A stretch of 64,000 nt of DNA, taken from NCBI RefSeq assembly GCF_045207655.1, contig NZ_CP108784.1, positions 2,914,001 to 2,978,000 of the forward strand, given 5' to 3'. This stretch comes from Embleya sp045207655. GTDB lineage: Bacteria; Actinomycetota; Actinomycetes; Streptomycetales; Streptomycetaceae. Shown here piece after piece: positions 17,170 to 25,451 of this stretch. The notes beneath the pieces were generated by a model. It saw nothing but the letters and a program-made list of their open reading frames with translations. It was not told the DNA's origin and searched no databases. Position numbers and translations under genes: made by a program. The first letter of the stretch is position 1; each line of letters begins with the position of its first letter.

Positions 17170-17535
17170 TCAGAGCCGCGGTCGGCGCGGCGCCGGGGCG
17201 ATCCGCTCGACCATGCTCAAGCCCGGGACGGTGTCCCACCCGCACAGGGCGAGCACGCGCAACATCTGCCGGCTCGCGCCGACCAGGACCATGTGACCAC
17301 CGCGCCGGGACAGCGCCCCGGCCTGGTCGACGAACACCCGCAGGCCCGCGACGTCGATGAAGGCGAGCTTGCTGACGTCCACCCGGACGTCACCGCCGTC
17401 ACGGGCCGCGGCGGCCAGGACACGGCGCACCACGTCCACGTTCGCGAGGTCGATCTCGCCTTCGAGTCGGAGGCCGCGCGGCCGCGTCGTGCGCACGACG
17501 CGAAGCTGGCGGTCGCTGGTCAGAACCACGCCCAT
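17170..17535 (-). CDS. STAS-domain protein (anti-sigma factor antagonist-like)
   Basis: A small STAS protein of the SpoIIAA/RsbV type, which binds anti-sigma kinases in partner-switching control. The domain runs from SDRQLRVVRTTRPRGLRLEGEIDL to the C-terminus. The phospho-acceptor loop reads KLAFIDVAGLRVF, with Ala in the place of the usual serine of D-S-x-G. That would prevent classical phospho-switching. I chose ATG at 17535 because homologues begin just before the first strand. An in-frame ATG at 17757 would add 74 residues without clear homology, and neither start has a good ribosome binding site. No cognate kinase or sigma factor lies nearby. Confidence 0.72.
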   Translation of the reverse strand: MGVVLTSDRQLRVVRTTRPRGLRLEGEIDLANVDVVRRVLAAAARDGGDVRVDVSKLAFIDVAGLRVFVDQAGALSRRGGHMVLVGASRQMLRVLALCGWDTVPGLSMVERIAPAPRRPRL

Positions 17536-18004
17536 CGCACCCGCGCCCCGACCCGGTCGGGGTTCCACCGAGGAATCGAACACGGCACCGCCCGCCTTGA
17601 CGCCCTTGGATACCACCGGGGCCTCGGCCCGGCGGACGCGCCCGCTCCCCGCAGGGGCCGGGATGCACGGCACGCGGTATGTCGAGTAATCGGACTCTTC
17701 AACCACCTGACCAACCCTACCTTTGCGTGCTGACAGCAGAGGGGCGATCGACGACATTGCGTCAATGCCACGTCACTCGTGCCACCGTCGATTTGCCCTG
17801 CTTACAGATGTTCTCCGCGTACTTGGACTCTTCGGGGCGGCCGGCCTCACGCGACACGCGCTGTGACGCCGCTCACACCCTTCATTGCTCCAACGTACAG
17901 CGTGTATGTCTCGCCTTCCAGACCGTGGAGAACGTGTGCAGGCTTTGTGAGGAGGCCGCGCGTCGGGAACCTGCCGACCTGTTCTCCGCGTATCTTCGAG
18001 TGAG
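17536..18004. other. Region between the STAS gene and the PAP2 gene
   Basis: If the STAS gene starts at 17535, this is a 469-bp gap. Its right half (about 17760-18000) is noticeably poorer in GC than the flanks. It carries a 13-bp direct repeat, TGTTCTCCGCGTA, at 17809-17821 and 17980-17992. No convincing gene was seen; it should contain divergent promoters. Confidence 0.5.
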
Positions 18005-18793
18005 ATGCACAGACCTTCCACCGACGCCGGCCCTGAGCAAGCCGGCGGCCGCCCCGGGACAACGCCCCCCGTTCCGGGGCGGTGGTCTGTTCACTCACAG
18101 TACACGCGCGGCCTCGTAGCGCCGCTGATTCCCGCCATCGTGCTCGTCGTGCTCACCATCCAGGTGGTGGCCGAAAGCGGTCCCTCGATCACGCTCGATC
18201 ACACCGTGCGCGACGCGATGCGCGAGCTGGCGGGCGCGCGGGGCGCGGCCTGGCTGGACGGCCCGATGCACCTGTTCGCCGATCTCGGCGGACCGCTGCC
18301 GGCCGGGATCGCGCTCGCCTGCGCGGCGCTGTTCGCGACCTGGCGGGCGCGCGGCGGGTACCCGCTCGCGATCGCGGTCGGCGCGGTGCTCGTGGTGATG
18401 GTCGCGGTGATCGGCGGCAAGGACCTGATCGGTCGGCCCGGGCCCGGCGAATCGCCGGTGCCCGCCGACGCATGGGGTTTCTTCCCGTCCGGCCATACCG
18501 CGACCTCGACGGTCTGCTTCGGGATCGCCGCGCTGCTGCTCGGGCGTGTCGGCTCGGCGCGGGCGGGCCGGTACTGGACCTGGGCCGCGGTGCTCCTGTG
18601 CGCCGCGATCGGCTTCGCGCTGCTGTGGTGCGACTACCACTGGCTCGCCGACGTGCTGGCCTCGTGGGCGCTGTGCGCGATCGTGCTGTGGACGGCGGCC
18701 CGGGTGGCCGACGCCGCCGGGCTCAGACCTCGGCCGCCCGCCGGGCCGCCGTCGCCATCGCCTCGTGGAAGCCCGCCATCGTCCGCTCGATGA
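18005..18793 (+). CDS. PAP2-family membrane phosphatase
   Basis: A 262-aa integral membrane phosphatase of the type-2 phosphatidic acid phosphatase superfamily, acting on lipid phosphates such as phosphatidic acid or undecaprenyl diphosphate. Five to six hydrophobic helices carry the three catalytic motifs: GGKDLIGRPGPGE, FFPSGHTATS and CDYHWLADV (catalytic His). The start is the ATG at 18005, with only GAG as an upstream site, so a start a few codons later is possible. The last 23 codons overlap the 3' end of the convergent nitronate monooxygenase gene by 71 bp; the tail is Pro/Ser-rich and probably non-essential. Confidence 0.85.
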   Translation: MHRPSTDAGPEQAGGRPGTTPPVPGRWSVHSQYTRGLVAPLIPAIVLVVLTIQVVAESGPSITLDHTVRDAMRELAGARGAAWLDGPMHLFADLGGPLPAGIALACAALFATWRARGGYPLAIAVGAVLVVMVAVIGGKDLIGRPGPGESPVPADAWGFFPSGHTATSTVCFGIAALLLGRVGSARAGRYWTWAAVLLCAAIGFALLWCDYHWLADVLASWALCAIVLWTAARVADAAGLRPRPPAGPPSPSPRGSPPSSAR

Positions 18794-19652
18794 TCGCGGC
18801 CACCGTCTCCACCTCGTGCACCAGGCCGACCGACTGACCCGCGGAGGCGAGCGACGCCTCCATGTCGCCGCCGAAGTACAACCGTTGGATCGCGTCGAGC
18901 GAACTGCGCGCCGGCCCGCCGGAGGCGGCGAGCGCGCGGGAGAAGTCGGTGCCCAGCACCCGCATGGTCGGGCTGCCCGAGCGGTTGACCACCACCGTCC
19001 CGGTCTCGTCCGCGGCCAGCACGGCCTGCTTGTAGTGGGTGTGCACCGGACTCTCGGCCGAGGCCAGGAACCGGGTGCCCATCTGTACCGCCTCGGCGCC
19101 CAGCGCGAACGCCGCCGCCATGCCGCGCCCGTCCACGATGCCGCCGGCCGCGACCAGCGGCAGGTCGGTGATCTCCCGGATGCCCTGGAGCAACACGAGC
19201 AGCGACACCTCGGCCGGGTTCTTGAAGCCGCCGCCCTCGGCGCCCTCCACCACCAGCCCGTCCACGCCGGCGTCGACCGCCTTGCGCGCGGCCCGGATCG
19301 AGGGCACCACGTGATAGACGGTCAGGTCGTGCTCGCGCAGCAGCTCGACGAAGGTCGCCGGGTTGCCCGCCGACGTGGTCACGAACCGCACGCCCGCGTC
19401 GGCCACGTGCCGCACGAGCCGGTCGTCGCGCAGGAACATCAGCGGCAGGTTGACCCCGAACGGCAGCCCCGAGGCGACCATCGTGTCGATCTCCCGGCGG
19501 CAGGCGTCGACCTCGCCGGAGGAGGTCTCCACCATCCCGAGCCCGCCCGCCGCGGACACCGCGGCGGCCAGTGGGGAGCGGGCTATCCAACCCATCGGCG
19601 CCTGGATCACGGGGTGCCGGGCGCCGGTGTGCGCGAGTACGCGGTTGACCAT
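18723..19652 (-). CDS. Nitronate monooxygenase / NPD-family flavoprotein
   Basis: An FMN-dependent TIM-barrel enzyme of 309 aa in the nitronate monooxygenase (2-nitropropane dioxygenase) family, which also includes FabK-type enoyl reductases. The N-terminal IQAPMGWIARSPLAAAVSAAGGLG, the central VVEGAEGGGF and the FMN-phosphate region LVAAGGIVDGRGMAAAFALGAEAVQMGTRF are diagnostic. The physiological substrate is unknown; these enzymes commonly detoxify propionate 3-nitronate. It converges on PAP2 with a 71-bp overlap. Its 5' side faces the permease promoter region. Confidence 0.87.
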   Translation of the reverse strand: MVNRVLAHTGARHPVIQAPMGWIARSPLAAAVSAAGGLGMVETSSGEVDACRREIDTMVASGLPFGVNLPLMFLRDDRLVRHVADAGVRFVTTSAGNPATFVELLREHDLTVYHVVPSIRAARKAVDAGVDGLVVEGAEGGGFKNPAEVSLLVLLQGIREITDLPLVAAGGIVDGRGMAAAFALGAEAVQMGTRFLASAESPVHTHYKQAVLAADETGTVVVNRSGSPTMRVLGTDFSRALAASGGPARSSLDAIQRLYFGGDMEASLASAGQSVGLVHEVETVAAIIERTMAGFHEAMATAARRAAEV

Positions 19653-19914
19653 GGCCGGAGGCTATCTCGACAGGTGAACGGTGAGAAAACTTTTCCCGCA
19701 GCGCAATCTGCGGATTACGCGCCATCAGATGCCAGCTTGAAGCATTATTCGATGAAATCTGGGCGTACAACCTACGGAATCAGTTGCTAACGGGATCTTG
19801 ACGGGTGATCAAACGGGCGTTTGTATTACGCCGCACCGTTCGGAAGGTACGAACGGCTCACCATCCGTCCCGGAGGCGATATCCGCACCCCGCTGTCCCG
19901 CAGAGGTAGCGCAC
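19653..19914. promoter_or_regulatory. Divergent promoter region with candidate operator
   Basis: 262 bp, relatively AT-rich. TTGACG (about 19798) and TGTATT (about 19822) make a plausible promoter for the rightward permease gene. The perfect dyad CAAACG-GG-CGTTTG (19810-19823) lies inside it. That is the position where a repressor would act. No small gene is evident. Confidence 0.45.
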
Positions 19915-21330
19915 ATGGCTGTTGAAACAACCCCACCGCCGTCCGGGACCCTGACTCCAGTCACCCTCGACGCCGGTGGTGCCCCCGCCCCGCTCAAGCG
20001 CTCCATCGGAGTCGTCGGCGGCACACTGCTCACCCTCTCCTGTCTGACCCCCGCGTCCTCGCTCTTCGTGATCGTTCCGGGGATGTTCGCGGACCTGGGG
20101 TCCGGAACCGCGTTGGCCCTGGTCGTGGCCGCCGTGCTGTGCGTCGGCGTCGCGTTCTGTTACTCCGAGTTGGGCACCCTGATCCCCAGCTCCGGCGGCG
20201 AGTACGCCATGGTCGGCACCCTGATGGGCCGCTTCATGGGCTGGCTGGTCTTCATCATCGCCACCGTCGTGGTGATGATCGTGCCGCCGATCATCGCGCT
20301 GGGCACCGCCGATTATCTGACCTCGATCGCGACGATCGACACGATGTGGGCCGGCGCCGCGGTGATGATCCTGGCCACCGTCATGGGTCTGCTCGACCTG
20401 CGCGCCAACGCGTGGGTGACCGGCGTGTTCCTGGCCTTGGAAGTGGTCGCCGCGGCGATCGTGGCCTTCCTCGGCTTCACCAACGTGCACCAGTCCACCT
20501 CGACGCTGATCAAGCCCGAGGTCGTCGTGGACGCCGCGAACAACACCACGGACCCGCTGAAGATGGGCCTGCTGATCGCGGGCATGGCCGGCGCGCTGTT
20601 CGCCCTCCAGGGCTTCTCCACCGCGGTCTACCTGGCCGAGGAGATGGAGAACCCGCGCCGCACGGTCTCCCGCACGGTGTTGTGGACCCTGGGTCTGGGC
20701 GGCGTGATCCTGATCGTGCCGACCATCGCGATCTCGCTGGGCGCACCCGACCAGGCGACACTGGCGGGCGGCGACATCCTCGGCCTGGTCGAGGGCTGGT
20801 CCAACCACGGCATGGCCACCTTCATCGGCCTGTGCATCGCGCTGGCGATCATCAACGCGGGCGTGGTCATGGTGATCCAGAACTCGCGGGTGGTCTACGC
20901 CTCGGCCCGCGACCGGGCCTGGCCCGAGCCGATCAACCGGGCCTTCGGCAAGGTGAACCGGTTCGGTTCGCCGTGGGTCTCCACGCTCGTGGTCGGCGTG
21001 CCCGGAGCGCTCCTGTGCTTCGTGAACCTGGACATCCTCGGCGAGGTCACCGGCGTCGCGGTCGCCGCGCTCTACCTGGTGGTGGCGCTCGCCGTGCTGG
21101 TCGCCCGCAAGGGCGCGCACAAGACCACACAGGCCTGGCGGATGCCGCTGTGGCCCGCGATCCCGGTGCTGCTGATCGCGTCGATGATCTACGTGCTGAC
21201 CGAACAGCCCACCCGTGCGCTGCTGATCACCGGCGGGGTGCTCGTCCTGGCCGCGCTGTACTGGGTGCTCTACCTGCGTCCGCGCCAGGAGACCCGCTGG
21301 AACATCAAGCTGATGGCCGACGACTCCTGA
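19915..21330 (+). CDS. APC-superfamily amino-acid permease
   Basis: A 471-aa secondary transporter with about 12 predicted membrane helices. The first pair carries the unwound substrate-binding signature (IGVVGGTLLTLSCLTPASSLFVIVPG), and a conserved loop reads ALQGFSTAVYLAEEMENPRRTVSR. It belongs to the APC amino acid/polyamine/organocation group. Substrate is not readable from sequence; the nearby GABA and polyamine genes make an amine or amino acid likely. ATG at 19915 follows AGAGGT at a good distance. The upstream in-frame ATG at 19798 would add 39 polar residues and has no site. Monocistronic, ended by the hairpin at 21368. Confidence 0.88.
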   Translation: MAVETTPPPSGTLTPVTLDAGGAPAPLKRSIGVVGGTLLTLSCLTPASSLFVIVPGMFADLGSGTALALVVAAVLCVGVAFCYSELGTLIPSSGGEYAMVGTLMGRFMGWLVFIIATVVVMIVPPIIALGTADYLTSIATIDTMWAGAAVMILATVMGLLDLRANAWVTGVFLALEVVAAAIVAFLGFTNVHQSTSTLIKPEVVVDAANNTTDPLKMGLLIAGMAGALFALQGFSTAVYLAEEMENPRRTVSRTVLWTLGLGGVILIVPTIAISLGAPDQATLAGGDILGLVEGWSNHGMATFIGLCIALAIINAGVVMVIQNSRVVYASARDRAWPEPINRAFGKVNRFGSPWVSTLVVGVPGALLCFVNLDILGEVTGVAVAALYLVVALAVLVARKGAHKTTQAWRMPLWPAIPVLLIASMIYVLTEQPTRALLITGGVLVLAALYWVLYLRPRQETRWNIKLMADDS

Positions 21331-21367
21331 CCGTCGCCGGCCCGCGGCAACCGCCGTACGCCGTACC

Positions 21368-21411
21368 CGCCCGAGGGCGGTGCCTCCTCCTGTGGGCACC
21401 GCCCTCGGGCG
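21368..21411 (+). terminator. Strong terminator after the permease
   Basis: CGCCCGAGGGCGGTGCC (21368-21384) and GGCACCGCCCTCGGGCG (21395-21411) form a perfect 17-bp stem with a 10-nt loop. It lies between the permease and the convergent phosphatase gene and could serve both. Confidence 0.9.
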
Positions 21412-21443
21412 CGTCCGGACCCCGTTTCGGTCCGCCGCCCGGC

Positions 21444-22238
21444 TCAGTCCGCCAACAGCGCCGACCGCAACCGGTCCAGCCGGTCCGCGTCCAGGCCCAG
21501 GCCCCGCTCCAGGTAGGCGTCGAAGCCGCCCCAGTGGGTGTCCATCACCTCCAGCGCGCCGCGCAGATACTCCTCGCGTACCTCCAGGAACGGCTGGAAG
21601 AGTTCGAGCAGGCCGGGCCGCATCGCGAGCTTGTCGCTGTTCGGCTCGTAGCGGTTGCCCGGTTCGTTGCTGACCAGGTAGTTCGCCACCGCGTCGTCGG
21701 CGGAGACCCCGACGATCCGCTGCACCAGCGCCGCCGCTATGCCCGCCCGGTCCTTCCCCGCCGAACAGTGCACCACCACCGGCAGACCGTCGGCGTCGAT
21801 CATCGCGCGCAACATCTCCGCGTGCTTGTCGACCCGGTTCACCACCTGGTCGCGGTAGTCCGCCGCGATCGACTTCTCCGCGCGCCCGTTGCCGAGCCGC
21901 TCGCGCAACACGCTCAGGTCCGCGTTGCGCAGATCGCTCCAGAAGTCCGAGTGCCGGGCCGGGTCGGACATCGGCAGGTTGAGCCATCGCGCGCCGGCCG
22001 GCAGCACGTCGGCGCCGTCCAGCTCGATGTCGGCCGGGCTGCGCAGGTCCACCACGAGCCGGATGCCCAGCTCTGCGATCACCGCTCGGTCCGCGTCGGT
22101 GGGCTTGGCCAGGTGGCCGCTGCGGAAGTAGCGGCCGGCGCGCACCCGCCTGCCGTCGGCGGTGGGCAGTCCGCCGATGTCGCGGAAGTTGCGGACCCCT
22201 TCGAGGGCGAGTCCGGCGTCCGCCTGATGTTGTGTCAC
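21444..22238 (-). CDS. Tyrosine-protein phosphatase (Y_phosphatase3 type)
   Basis: A 264-aa cysteine-based phosphatase. The N-terminus has the family-typical NFRDIGGLPTADGRRVRAGRYFRSGHL. The CX5R active-site loop is VVHCSAGKDRAG, where Cys is the nucleophile and Arg binds phosphate. The C-terminal helices resemble the mycobacterial PtpB group, which can act on phosphotyrosine and phosphoinositides. The GTG start at 22238 has GAGGAG 5 nt upstream. A metallophosphoesterase gene lies 82 bp upstream in the same direction. A related enzyme lies at 48290-49090. Confidence 0.9.
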   Translation of the reverse strand: MTQHQADAGLALEGVRNFRDIGGLPTADGRRVRAGRYFRSGHLAKPTDADRAVIAELGIRLVVDLRSPADIELDGADVLPAGARWLNLPMSDPARHSDFWSDLRNADLSVLRERLGNGRAEKSIAADYRDQVVNRVDKHAEMLRAMIDADGLPVVVHCSAGKDRAGIAAALVQRIVGVSADDAVANYLVSNEPGNRYEPNSDKLAMRPGLLELFQPFLEVREEYLRGALEVMDTHWGGFDAYLERGLGLDADRLDRLRSALLAD

Positions 22239-22320
22239 GTGTCTCCTCGTGCTGCTCGGGCTCGGGCTCGTACTGCCTCGGCGCGGGTCGCGGGGACCCG
22301 GCCGAACGAATGCGGCGGGC

Positions 22321-23280
22321 TCAGGCGCCGCGGACCGGACGGGGCTCGCCGAACCGCTCCAGGAACCCCTCGTCGGTCATCTCGCGCATCTCCTCGATGG
22401 TCACCACGCCCAGCATGAGATCGGTGAGAAAGCGCGGTGCGGGCTTGGCCCGCATCGCGTCCGTGATCGGACCTGGCGCGGTGTGCGCCCGGGACTCGAC
22501 CCGCCCGTCGGGGTGCAGCGTGAACGTCCGGTAGCCGGGGCCGTCGAAGTGCTTGCCGGCGTAGTCGATGCTGTACGTCGTCGAGGGCGCCACGAACACC
22601 GGGACACCGGCGAACTCGCCCTCCAGACTGCCGTGCAGGTGGCCGCCGGAGATCGCCCGGATGTGCCCGAAGTCGCCGAGCAGCGCGTCGAGTCGGCCGG
22701 AGGGGTCCAGGTGCGGGGAGATCTCCGCGAGTGGCGGCTGGTGCACGAACAGCAGGACGTGTTCGGCGTCCGACCCGGCCAGGATCTCCCGGATCCGGGC
22801 CGCCTCGGGCGCGCTGAGCTCGGGCCCGTCGGCCCGGGTCATCCGGTCGTCGAGATCGCGGTACACGCCGTCGCCCACGTGTTCGCGGCCGAGCGCGTTG
22901 GTGTCCACCATGAGCAGCAGCCATTTCCCGATCCGCACCGCGGGTTCCAGGTGCACACCGGTACGCGGCAGGCCCGCGGTGTAGGCGTCGTGGCTGTCGT
23001 GGTTGCCCGGCAGGCAGTACACCGGCACCGGGAGCTCTTGGAGCACGTCCCCGAGCCGCCGGTAGGCGCCCGGTTCGCCGGTGTCCGCCAGGTCGCCGGA
23101 CGCGACCAGCACGTCGGCGGTGGAGAGCGCGTCGGCGGCGTGCGCGAGGGCCGCCGCCAATCCGGCGTCCGGGTCGTGCTGCACGAACCCGTGCGTGCCC
23201 GGAGCGTCCCGGTAGTGCACGTCGGAGATCTGGATCAAGCGGACGGCCGGATCGCCGTCCGGTCTGTCGTCGATGGGCAT
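22321..23280 (-). CDS. Calcineurin-like metallophosphoesterase (class III cyclic-nucleotide phosphodiesterase type)
   Basis: 319 aa with the full set of binuclear metal motifs in order: ISDVHYRD, ASGDLADTG, CLPGNHDSHD, LLFVHQPP and ISGGHLHG. The arrangement matches CpdA/GpdQ-type enzymes that hydrolyse cyclic nucleotides or phosphodiesters. The start is ATG at 23280 (MPIDDRPDGDPAVRLIQISD), preceded by AGGGGAA. A longer in-frame start adds 46 low-complexity residues. It is followed by the tyrosine phosphatase gene, and the two may form one transcription unit. Confidence 0.88.
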   Translation of the reverse strand: MPIDDRPDGDPAVRLIQISDVHYRDAPGTHGFVQHDPDAGLAAALAHAADALSTADVLVASGDLADTGEPGAYRRLGDVLQELPVPVYCLPGNHDSHDAYTAGLPRTGVHLEPAVRIGKWLLLMVDTNALGREHVGDGVYRDLDDRMTRADGPELSAPEAARIREILAGSDAEHVLLFVHQPPLAEISPHLDPSGRLDALLGDFGHIRAISGGHLHGSLEGEFAGVPVFVAPSTTYSIDYAGKHFDGPGYRTFTLHPDGRVESRAHTAPGPITDAMRAKPAPRFLTDLMLGVVTIEEMREMTDEGFLERFGEPRPVRGA

Positions 23281-23403
23281 GCGCCGTTCCCCTGTCGCGT
23301 TCGTCGCGGCCGCCGATTGATCATCTGACGACCCGTCACGCATGCTGCCAGGGAAGGCGTACGGAAGAAATGGGCAAGCCGGCCCGGCGCGCGGGAACGA
23401 CGA

Positions 23404-23439
23404 AGCCCGCCCGACCACGTCATTGGGGTCGGGCGGGCT
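23404..23439 (-). terminator. Terminator after methylmalonate-semialdehyde dehydrogenase
   Basis: AGCCCGCCCGACC (23404-23416) pairs perfectly with GGTCGGGCGGGCT (23427-23439) around a 10-nt loop. It lies 27 nt past the mmsA stop. Confidence 0.85.
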
Positions 23440-23465
23440 GCGCGCGAAGTACGGCGCGCGGTATG

Positions 23466-24968
23466 TCAGTCGTTGGTCGGGAAGCCCAGATTGATGCCGC
23501 CGTGGCTGGGGTCGAGCCAGCGCTGGGTGACGACCTTGCCGCGGGTGAAGAACTGCACGCCGTCGGCGCCGTACGCGTGCAGGTCGCCGAACAGCGAGTT
23601 CTTCCAGCCGCCGAACGAGTAGTAGGCGACCGGGACGGGGATCGGCACGTTGATGCCGATCATGCCGACCTCGACCTCGTTCTGGAACCGGCGGGCCGCG
23701 CCACCGTCGTTGGTGAAGATCGCGGTGCCGTTGCCGTACGGGTTGGCGTTGATCAGCGCCAGGCCCTCGTCGTAGGACTCGACCCGGACCACCGACAACA
23801 CCGGGCCGAAGATCTCGTCGGTGTAGATCGACATCCCGGGCGTGACGTTGTCGAACAGGGTCGGGCCGACCCAGTAGCCCTCCGCGGTGTCGGCACCGTT
23901 GATCGGGTGGTCGCGGCCGTCCACCACCAGCGTCGCGCCCTGGTCCTCGCCGGCCCGGACGTACGACAGCACCTTGTCCGCGTGCTGCCGGGTGACCAGT
24001 GGGCCCATCTCGGACTGGGCGTCGTTGCCGGCGCCGACCCGGAGCTTGGTCATCCGCTCCTTGATCCGGGCGATCAGCTCGTCGGCGATCGGCTCGACCG
24101 CGACCAGGGCGGAGATCGCCATGCAGCGCTCGCCGGCCGCACCGAAACCGGCGTTGACCGCGGCGTCGGCGACCAGGTCCAGGTCGGCGTCCGGGAGCAC
24201 CAGCATGTGGTTCTTGGCGCCGCCGAGCGCCTGCACCCGCTTGCCGTAGCGGGTGCCGTTCTCGTACACGTACTTGGCGATCGGGGTCGAGCCGACGAAC
24301 GAGACGGACTTGATGTCCGGGTGCTCCAGGATGCGGTCGACCGCGACCTTGTCACCGTGCACGACGTTGAACACGCCCTCGGGCAGCCCGGCCTGCTTCC
24401 ACAGGTCGGCGAGGAAGTTCGCGGTGGACGGGTCCTTCTCGCTGGGCTTGAGGATCACCGTGTTGCCGGTGGCGATCGCGATCGGGAAGAACCACATCGG
24501 GACCATCGCCGGGAAGTTGAACGGCGAGATGATCGCGACCGGGCCGAGCGGCTGGCGGATCGAGTAGACGTCGATGCCGGTCGACGCCTGCTCGGAGTGC
24601 CCACCCTTCTGCAGGTGCGGGATGCCGCAGGCGAGTTCCACGACCTCCTGGCCGCGGGCGATCTCGCCGAGCGCGTCCGAGTGCACCTTGCCGTGCTCGG
24701 CCACGATGATCGCGGCGAGCTCGTCCTTCTTGGCGTTGAGCAGCTCGCGGAAGTTGAAGAGCACCGAGGAGCGCTTCGCGAGCGAGGCGTTCTTCCAGCC
24801 GGCGAAGGCGCGGACGGCGACCGAGACGGCCTCGTCGACCTCGGCCACGGAGGCGTAGTCGACCGTGCCGGTGACCTTGCCGGTGGCGGGGTTGTGGATG
24901 TCGCCCCGACGCTCGGAGGTACCGGTCCACTCCGCGTTGGCAATCCAGTGGGTTACGTGGTTCGTCAC
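23466..24968 (-). CDS. mmsA: Methylmalonate-semialdehyde dehydrogenase (CoA-acylating)
   Basis: NAD- and CoA-dependent conversion of methylmalonate or malonate semialdehyde to propionyl- or acetyl-CoA, in valine, beta-alanine and inositol catabolism. 500 aa. The nucleophile is in GAAGERCMAIS. The segment where other ALDHs have the general-base Glu reads QALGGAKNH, which marks the CoA-acylating subgroup. The start is GTG at 24968, with GGAAGG 7 nt upstream. The gene stands alone. Next to amine-degradation genes it could also drain malonate semialdehyde from beta-alanine-type products, but that is inference. Confidence 0.93.
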   Translation of the reverse strand: MTNHVTHWIANAEWTGTSERRGDIHNPATGKVTGTVDYASVAEVDEAVSVAVRAFAGWKNASLAKRSSVLFNFRELLNAKKDELAAIIVAEHGKVHSDALGEIARGQEVVELACGIPHLQKGGHSEQASTGIDVYSIRQPLGPVAIISPFNFPAMVPMWFFPIAIATGNTVILKPSEKDPSTANFLADLWKQAGLPEGVFNVVHGDKVAVDRILEHPDIKSVSFVGSTPIAKYVYENGTRYGKRVQALGGAKNHMLVLPDADLDLVADAAVNAGFGAAGERCMAISALVAVEPIADELIARIKERMTKLRVGAGNDAQSEMGPLVTRQHADKVLSYVRAGEDQGATLVVDGRDHPINGADTAEGYWVGPTLFDNVTPGMSIYTDEIFGPVLSVVRVESYDEGLALINANPYGNGTAIFTNDGGAARRFQNEVEVGMIGINVPIPVPVAYYSFGGWKNSLFGDLHAYGADGVQFFTRGKVVTQRWLDPSHGGINLGFPTND

Positions 24969-25298
24969 GGTCCGACCTTCCGGGGATGCGGTTCTGGCGA
25001 GGGGCCGCACAAGCCCCGTACGGTTTGCCAGTCTGCTGGCCGGGGGTTGCGGGCTCAAGGTTCACAGTGTCGGCGCTTGGGGCGTTCGCCTTACAGACCG
25101 TCTTGGTCGGCGTTGAGGGTGGCCACCCGCCCACCCGTTACGTTTCGGGACGAGGCTGCGGATTCACCACGCGGGGCGGGCGAATCATGGCCCCGCGGCC
25201 TCCGCCGGGGCTCGGGAACGACACGCCGGAAGCCGGGTGAGGCGCATGCTCACCCGGCTGCCCGACGGCGCGTCAGCGCCCACGACTCGATCGCGTGA

Positions 25299-25451
25299 AG
25301 TGATCGACGAGCGCGCGAGGAGAGCGGCCGGAGGCCGCCCGCGGCACAGCCGCCCCGCGCGCAGCGCGGTTCCGACCAGTGATCGACGAGCGCGCGAGGA
25401 GAGCGGCCGGAGGCCGCCGGCGGCACAGCCGCCCCGCGCGCGGCGCGGTTC
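25299..25451. repeat. 74-bp direct repeat, two tandem copies
   Basis: Copies at 25299-25372 and 25378-25451 are separated by 5 bp and differ at only two positions. Each begins AGTGATCGACGAGCGCGCGA and ends GCGCGGTTC. Each carries an internal hairpin (GCGGCC-GGA-GGCCGC) and a GCGGC-ACA-GCCGC dyad. The second copy ends at the stop codon of the flavoprotein gene, so the array forms its 3' untranslated region. Confidence 0.85.

Noticed and set aside
17679..18119. A 146-codon frame with a repeated FSAYL motif
   Set aside because: It runs through the divergent promoter region and the PAP2 start, has no ribosome binding site or recognisable homology. The motif only reflects the 13-bp DNA repeat.
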